Origin: Chloroflexota bacterium
Lineage (GTDB): Bacteria > Chloroflexota > Limnocylindria > Limnocylindrales > CSP1-4
Assembly: GCA_013695255.1 (NCBI GenBank)
Contig: JACDAV010000192.1
Span: 1-8,979 of the forward strand
DNA length: 8,979 bases
Direction of reading: 5' to 3'
Shown: piece after piece, positions 5,155 through 8,979 of the stretch
Layout of the letters: every line of letters begins with the position of its first letter
Numbering within the stretch: the stretch's first letter is position 1
Translations under genes and position numbers: made by a program
Notes under the pieces: model-generated
The model's database searches: none
What the model was told of the DNA's origin: nothing
The model's input: only the letters and a program-made list of their open reading frames with translations

Positions 5155-6933
5155 ATGCGTCCTGCGGCCACCCTCCTCGCGCTGCTCGTCGCGCTCTTTG
5201 CCGCGCTGCCCGGGGCCGCCCAGGCCGCGCCCCGCGCAGAGCCCAAGGTCGTCCTGATCGTCGGCCCCGCCGGGCAGGCGACGGATCAGTACCGGGAGCT
5301 GGCCGAGGACGCGGCCCGCGTCGCGGAGCGACACACATCCAACGTGATCCGCCTCTACTCGCCGGATGCCACCTGGCCGGCGGTGAAGCAGGCACTCGAC
5401 GGAGCCGCGGTCGTGGTCTACCTCGGCCACGGCAACGGCTGGCCGAGTCGGTATCGCGACTCTCTCTACGGCACGACGCAGAACGGCTTCGGGCTGAACC
5501 CGGTCGCGGGTGGCGGCGATGACGCCTACCAATACTTCGGCGAGAATCGGATCGCGTCGGAGATCGTCCTGGCGGACAACGCGGTCGTGCTGCTGCATCG
5601 CCTGTGCTACGCGAGCGGTAACACGGAGCCCGGGCTGCCTGAGGGCACGGTCGACCAGGCGCGCCAGCGGGTCGACAACTACGCGGCCGGCTTCGTCCGG
5701 GCCGGGGCCGGCGCCGTCGTCGCGGACGCGTTCACGCCACCCGGCTGGTACGTCCAGCGGTTGCTCACGGGCGACCGGTCCATCGAGAGCGTGTGGCGCA
5801 GCTCGCCGAACGCAAAGGACAACGAGCTCGGGTTCGACAGCACCCGGTCCCCGGGTTACGCGGGCGCCATGGATCCCGACCGGCCGGACGGCGGCTTCTA
5901 CCGCTCGATCGTTTACCGCGGTGGGGTGGGCGCCGGTGCGCTCCAGGCTTCCCCGCTCGCGGCCGATGCACCGGCTCCGCCTGCCGAACCGACCCTGATC
6001 GGCACCGGTCTCCAGCTGGAGACGCCGTACCTCAAGGAGCGCCCGGTCGCCGGCGCGTCGACGAGCCTGTGGTTCCCGTACGTGGCGGACGACCCCGCGG
6101 GCCTGCGCGGTGTGACGGTCGGCGTTCGCTGGGATCCGATCGATGTGGACGAGCCGTCGACGGGCGAGGACGGGACGGCGGGGCAGGAACCCAGCGAGCC
6201 CGTCCAGCCGGAGGAGCCGGCAAGCCCCGATCCGGCGAGTCCGGACCCAGCCGCCCCCGCCCCGGTGAGCAGCCCGGATCCCGGCTCGTCCGCCCCACCC
6301 GCCGCGCCGGACGATCCGTCACGGAGCCGCCTGATGGACATCGAGCCGGAACGGATCGGCGATGTCGTGGAGCCGGTCCCTGCGACCGTGGGCGCCACCC
6401 GAATGGTCGTCGACGTGACGCTTCCCGACCGCCCCGGCCGATACCGGCTGGTCGTGACGCTCCATGACCCGACCGGCGTGGCCTACGACGCGCCGACGCA
6501 GACGCTCGCCACCGGTGGCATCGTCCGGATCAGCGGCGAGCTGGGAGCGCGGTACCAGGTCGCGGCAACCGCCAGGGCTGAGGCGAGCGGCAAGCTGAAG
6601 CTGCCGGTGACCGTCGCCAACGTCGGCCGGGCGACATGGGGCCAGGCGGGAACGCCGAACCACCGCAGTCTCGAGGAGCGGCCGAGCGCGGCCAGCCTGG
6701 TCGCTCACTGGGTCAGCCTCGACGGTGGTGCAGAGGCGGCGCTGCCAGCGGACGTCGAGCACGAGCTGCCGGCGGGCATGGCCGCCGGCCAGCGGAAGCG
6801 CGGGATCCTCGGGCTCGAGGTGCCGGCCGAACCCGGCTCGTACCTGGTGGTCCTCGACATCGTCCTCCCCGACATCGGCTCCTTGACGGCGGAGGGAGTC
6901 GAACCCGGCCTTGTCCGGGTCACCGTCGAGTAG
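5155..6933 (+). CDS. Secreted caspase/gingipain-like (clan CD-type) protein with C-terminal Ig-like domain
   Basis: A predicted exported protein of 592 residues. A Sec signal peptide (1-24) probably ends at AQA before APRAEP. Residues 30-260 look like the clan CD peptidase fold. The first strand is KVVLIVGPAG, then AAVVVYLGHGNG with His92, then AVVLLHRLCYASG with Cys151. Each candidate catalytic residue follows a hydrophobic strand, as in caspases and gingipains. A Pro/Ser/Asp-rich linker spans about 333-391. The C-terminal region from about 411 has a GRYRLVVTLHDPTG strand pair. A final Ig-like domain (about 475-592) has the TW, LVAHWVSLDGG and PAEPGSYLVVLDIVLPD pattern of NBR1/FW-type domains. 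I use the ATG at 5155 because it opens the signal peptide; a GTG at 5128 would add nine residues. Peptidase activity is inference; a degenerate fold is possible. Confidence 0.72.
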   Translation: MRPAATLLALLVALFAALPGAAQAAPRAEPKVVLIVGPAGQATDQYRELAEDAARVAERHTSNVIRLYSPDATWPAVKQALDGAAVVVYLGHGNGWPSRYRDSLYGTTQNGFGLNPVAGGGDDAYQYFGENRIASEIVLADNAVVLLHRLCYASGNTEPGLPEGTVDQARQRVDNYAAGFVRAGAGAVVADAFTPPGWYVQRLLTGDRSIESVWRSSPNAKDNELGFDSTRSPGYAGAMDPDRPDGGFYRSIVYRGGVGAGALQASPLAADAPAPPAEPTLIGTGLQLETPYLKERPVAGASTSLWFPYVADDPAGLRGVTVGVRWDPIDVDEPSTGEDGTAGQEPSEPVQPEEPASPDPASPDPAAPAPVSSPDPGSSAPPAAPDDPSRSRLMDIEPERIGDVVEPVPATVGATRMVVDVTLPDRPGRYRLVVTLHDPTGVAYDAPTQTLATGGIVRISGELGARYQVAATARAEASGKLKLPVTVANVGRATWGQAGTPNHRSLEERPSAASLVAHWVSLDGGAEAALPADVEHELPAGMAAGQRKRGILGLEVPAEPGSYLVVLDIVLPDIGSLTAEGVEPGLVRVTVE

Positions 6934-6955
6934 GGCCCGCCCGGGCGGAAGGGCC
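6934..6955. terminator. Palindromic stem-loop between convergent genes
   Basis: The 27-bp gap between two convergent stop codons holds a perfect 12-bp palindrome, CCGCCCGGGCGG (6937-6948). An alternative outer stem is GGCCC (6934-6938) with GGGCC (6951-6955). It could stop transcription in both directions, but there is no T-run on either side. Confidence 0.35.
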
Positions 6956-6960
6956 AGGTC

Positions 6961-8175
6961 TCAGCCGCGCACGACGATCCATGGCACCAGGAGCTCGGCG
7001 GAGGTGAGCGACCCGTGGTGTCCGGCAAGCGATGCTTCGCCGGGGTCGACCAGCCGCTGGAAGACGCCCACCGGTCCGAAGGCCGCGCAGACGACGTCGC
7101 CGATCCGCTCCCGCACGGCCGCGCGCAGCTGATCCGGCGGTCCGAACCAGCCGCCGTCGATCGCCTCGTCGCGGGACACCACCCAGGCCACCTCCGCCAG
7201 CGCCTCCCGCCAGCGGCTGAGGACGCCCCCTGCCTTCCCGGGATGCGCGTGGACGTGGCGAGCGCGCGCCTCGCCGGCCAGGAATCGGACGCCGGTGGCC
7301 AGCTCCGGCCTTTCGGAGATCTCGATCCGCTCGCAACCGGGGCGCGCAAGGTCGACCATCCCATGGTCGGCGGTGATGGCGAGCAGACCGTCCGGCGGCA
7401 CCACAGCCGCGAACCGGGCCGCGATCCGGTCGATCCGGCGGAGCGCCGCGCGCCACGCGTCGGATCCCGGGCCGTGACGGTGACCCGCACCGTCGAGGAC
7501 CGGGTCGTACGTGTAGACCGCCGTCGGGCACCCCTCGTCGCGGAGGCCTGCCGCCACCGCCCGGATCGCTGCCGGCTCCTCGAGGCCATCGACCGGCTCG
7601 TAGGTCCCGCCGCGGAGGACCGCATGGGTCAGCCCGGAGCCCACGTGCTCCCGCGGCCCGAGTGCCGTCATCCGGACGCCGGCCCGGCGCGCTCGATCGA
7701 AGACCGTGGGAAGCGGCTGGACGGACTCGGGCGGGAGCACGTCCCGCAGATCCCGCGGTTCGGCACCGTGCGTCGCCCATGTCAGGTTGTTCATGGCCCG
7801 GCCGAGGCCCGGAGCGGCCATGGTGTAGCCCATCAACCCGTGGGCGATCGGCGGCCGACCGGTCGACAGCATCGCGAGGCTGGTCGCGGTCGACGACGGA
7901 TAGCCGGACGTGATGGACCGGGCTCCCGCGAGGTGCGTCGTCAGGAATGGCGCGTCGTCTGGATGCGCGTGCAGCAACTCCCAGCCGAGCCCGTCGACCA
8001 CGAGCAGCAGGGCCGCCCGCACCGGTGGGACGCCGAGCAGGTTCGTCCCGGGAGCACCAAGACCCGCGAGCAGGGACGGAACCACCTCGCCGAGGGACCC
8101 GCGGCCGTAGGCGGGCAGCGGCACGGGCGGCTGGCCGGCCAGCGGCGGGGAGCGCTGGTCGTCCGGGTCAGCCAT
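6961..8175 (-). CDS. Alkaline-phosphatase-superfamily phosphodiesterase (type I phosphodiesterase/nucleotide pyrophosphatase family)
   Basis: A two-metal phosphohydrolase of 404 residues, expected to cleave phosphoester or pyrophosphate bonds; its substrate is not evident. The full set of superfamily metal and nucleophile motifs is visible. Asp61 lies in LLLVVDGLG. Thr96 in GYPSSTATSLAMLSTG aligns with the NPP nucleophile, and PPIAHGLMGY follows. Asp228 and His232 lie in DGAGHRHGP, Asp270 and His271 in TADHGMVD, and His386/His387 in the closing HHGSLTSAE. No signal peptide or membrane segment is present, so the protein appears cytoplasmic, unlike many secreted NPP enzymes. The ATG at 8175 is chosen because a TAGGAT -10 lies 8 nt upstream. 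The open frame continues to 8796, but that part is antisense to the next gene. It converges on the caspase-like gene and diverges from the second LLM gene. Confidence 0.92.
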   Translation of the reverse strand: MADPDDQRSPPLAGQPPVPLPAYGRGSLGEVVPSLLAGLGAPGTNLLGVPPVRAALLLVVDGLGWELLHAHPDDAPFLTTHLAGARSITSGYPSSTATSLAMLSTGRPPIAHGLMGYTMAAPGLGRAMNNLTWATHGAEPRDLRDVLPPESVQPLPTVFDRARRAGVRMTALGPREHVGSGLTHAVLRGGTYEPVDGLEEPAAIRAVAAGLRDEGCPTAVYTYDPVLDGAGHRHGPGSDAWRAALRRIDRIAARFAAVVPPDGLLAITADHGMVDLARPGCERIEISERPELATGVRFLAGEARARHVHAHPGKAGGVLSRWREALAEVAWVVSRDEAIDGGWFGPPDQLRAAVRERIGDVVCAAFGPVGVFQRLVDPGEASLAGHHGSLTSAELLVPWIVVRG

Positions 8176-8183
8176 CGCCCGAC

Positions 8184-8189
8184 ATCCTA
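8184..8189 (-). promoter_or_regulatory. Putative -10 (TAGGAT) for a leaderless phosphodiesterase mRNA
   Basis: On the minus strand TAGGAT at 8189-8184 fits the TANNNT -10 form and ends 8 nt before the ATG at 8175. No Shine-Dalgarno sequence precedes this ATG. A -35 at standard spacing is not evident; TTGCTC at 8218-8213 is 23 nt away, too far for a usual promoter. Confidence 0.4.
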
Positions 8190-8316
8190 CGGAGTCACGG
8201 GGGCCGCGCGGGGAGCAACAGGGACGCGGGTGGGCAGATGGAAGGTCGGGAGCCGTCGATGCCCCACGCCTGCAAGCCCGGCCCCATGACCATCGACCCA
8301 CGCCCCGAGACCCGCC

Positions 8317-8322
8317 AGGAGG
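8317..8322 (+). promoter_or_regulatory. Strong Shine-Dalgarno (AGGAGG) that fixes the start of the second LLM gene
   Basis: AGGAGG lies 6 nt before the ATG at 8329, near-ideal spacing. Of the monocistronic-looking genes here, this is the one with a clear ribosome site, in contrast to the leaderless-looking starts. Confidence 0.8.
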
Positions 8323-8328
8323 TTCCCC

Positions 8329-8979
8329 ATGTCCGATCGCCCGTTCAAGCTCGGCGTCCTGATCTGGCCGCAGTACACCCCGTGGCAGCCGATGATCGAC
8401 GCCGCCGCCAGCGCGGACCAGCTGGGCTACGACTCGATCTGGACCTGGGATCACCTGTATCCGATCGCCGGGTCGCCGGACGGACCGATCTTCGAGGGCT
8501 ATCTCACGCTGGCCGGGATGGCGGCCGTCACGGATCGCGCCACCCTCGGCCTGATGGTCGGGGCGAACACGTTCCGCAACCCGGCACTCACCGCGAAGAT
8601 GGCCACGACGCTCGACCACCTGTCCGGCGGTCGGGCCGTCCTGGGCATCGGCGGCGCCTGGTTCGAGACGGAGCACGAGGCGTACGGCATCGACTTCGGG
8701 TCCGGGTTCGGCGAGCGGCTGGACCGGCTCGATGAGGCGGTCGAGGTGATGCGCGGCATGCTGGACGGGCGACCCGTCAGCGCTCGCGGCGAGCACTACC
8801 GGAGCCGTGAGGTGCGCAACGCTCCACCGCCGGTGCAGGACCGCCTGCCGATCCTGATCGGTGGCGGCGGCGAGAAGAAGACGCTCCGGACGGTCGCCCG
8901 CTTCGCCGACGCCTGGAACATCGGCGGCTCGCCGGACGAGGTCCGCCGCAAGGACGAGGTGCTCCGGCGCTGGTGCGAC
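8329..8979 (+). CDS. LLM-class F420-dependent oxidoreductase, N-terminal 217 residues (C-terminus outside the window)
   Basis: The product is a luciferase-like TIM-barrel oxidoreductase cut by the window end. Visible features are the first strand FKLGVLIWPQYTPW, then AAASADQLGYDSIWTWDHL at about 25-43 and ATLGLMVGANTFRNPALTAK at about 71-90. Next come the LSGGRAVLGIGGAWFETEHEAYGIDF region at about 96-121, RLDEAVEVMRGML and PILIGGGGEKKTL-VARFADAWNI. It differs from the first LLM enzyme in the window in its first strand and in the GGAWFETEH segment, so the two belong to different subfamilies rather than being a recent duplication. It may be close to the actinobacterial Rv1855c-type group, a tentative placement from memory. 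Substrate unknown. It is divergent from the phosphodiesterase gene across a 153-bp gap in which, apart from the TAGGAT element and the ribosome site, I see no clear regulatory site. Confidence 0.93.
   Translation, partial: MSDRPFKLGVLIWPQYTPWQPMIDAAASADQLGYDSIWTWDHLYPIAGSPDGPIFEGYLTLAGMAAVTDRATLGLMVGANTFRNPALTAKMATTLDHLSGGRAVLGIGGAWFETEHEAYGIDFGSGFGERLDRLDEAVEVMRGMLDGRPVSARGEHYRSREVRNAPPPVQDRLPILIGGGGEKKTLRTVARFADAWNIGGSPDEVRRKDEVLRRWCD

Noticed and set aside
4089..5246. Minus-strand open frame of 385 codons opposite the LLM gene
   Set aside because: No recognisable motif, and it covers a well-supported plus-strand enzyme and the following promoter region.
7015..8289. Plus-strand open frame of 424 codons opposite the phosphodiesterase
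   Set aside because: An Arg/Asp/Gly-rich shadow frame without family features. The opposite strand carries every superfamily catalytic motif.
8263..8304. Two copies of CCCACGCC in the divergent region
   Set aside because: An 8-bp match in GC-rich DNA is expected by chance, and the copies are not placed symmetrically around a promoter.
8260..8330. Small upstream frame starting MPHACKPGPMT before the second LLM gene
   Set aside because: It runs on out of frame into the LLM gene as a long shadow frame, has no ribosome site, and shows no sign of a leader peptide.
8176..8796. Extension of the phosphodiesterase frame upstream to 8796
   Set aside because: The added 207 residues are antisense to the second LLM gene and resemble no domain. 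The -10 and ATG at 8175 give a sensible start.

Overview
This is a GC-rich window, by eye roughly 70% G+C, with tightly packed genes on both strands. It looks like a bacterial chromosome that uses cofactor F420: two luciferase-like (LLM) F420-type oxidoreductases are present. An MtrA/MtrB/LpqB-like signalling locus and several TANNNT-then-ATG leaderless-looking starts suggest an actinobacterium or a high-GC member of Chloroflexota or a related phylum. I cannot choose between these from sequence alone. I see no insertion sequences, CRISPR arrays, tRNA or rRNA genes, and no stretch over 300 bases without a gene.

Layout. (1) Positions 1-230, minus strand: the N-terminal part of a MerR-family regulator. 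Its short upstream region carries a near-palindromic ACGT-nn-ACGT operator and a good -10 placed for a leaderless transcript. (2) Positions 289-3429, minus strand: a compact three-gene operon. In transcription order it encodes an OmpR-type response regulator (MtrA-like), a HAMP sensor histidine kinase (MtrB-like) and a GerMN/Gmad2 lipoprotein (LpqB-like). The first two genes are 7 nt apart and the last two overlap by 4 nt (GTGA). (3) Positions 3537-3986, minus strand: a small unrecognised lipoprotein with a Gly-rich linker. (4) Positions 4104-4979, plus strand: a first LLM oxidoreductase, divergent from the lipoprotein gene. (5) Positions 5155-6933, plus strand: a secreted protein of 592 residues whose N-terminal half looks like a clan CD (caspase/gingipain-type) fold with a candidate His92/Cys151 dyad. 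A Pro-rich linker and a C-terminal Ig-like (FW/NBR1-type) domain follow. (6) Positions 6961-8175, minus strand: an alkaline-phosphatase-superfamily phosphodiesterase (type I/NPP-like), convergent with the previous gene. (7) Positions 8329-8979, plus strand: a second LLM oxidoreductase, cut by the window end.

How the genes may work together. The three-gene operon is the clearest functional unit. In actinobacteria the MtrA-MtrB-LpqB system links envelope or cell-division state to transcription, with the lipoprotein modulating the kinase. This copy keeps the gene order but has a much shorter lipoprotein, ending in a Gmad2 Ig-like domain where actinobacterial LpqB has a beta-propeller. The small lipoprotein upstream and the secreted caspase-like protein also act outside the membrane, but nothing in the sequence ties them to the operon. 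The LLM enzymes and the phosphodiesterase look like independent transcription units.
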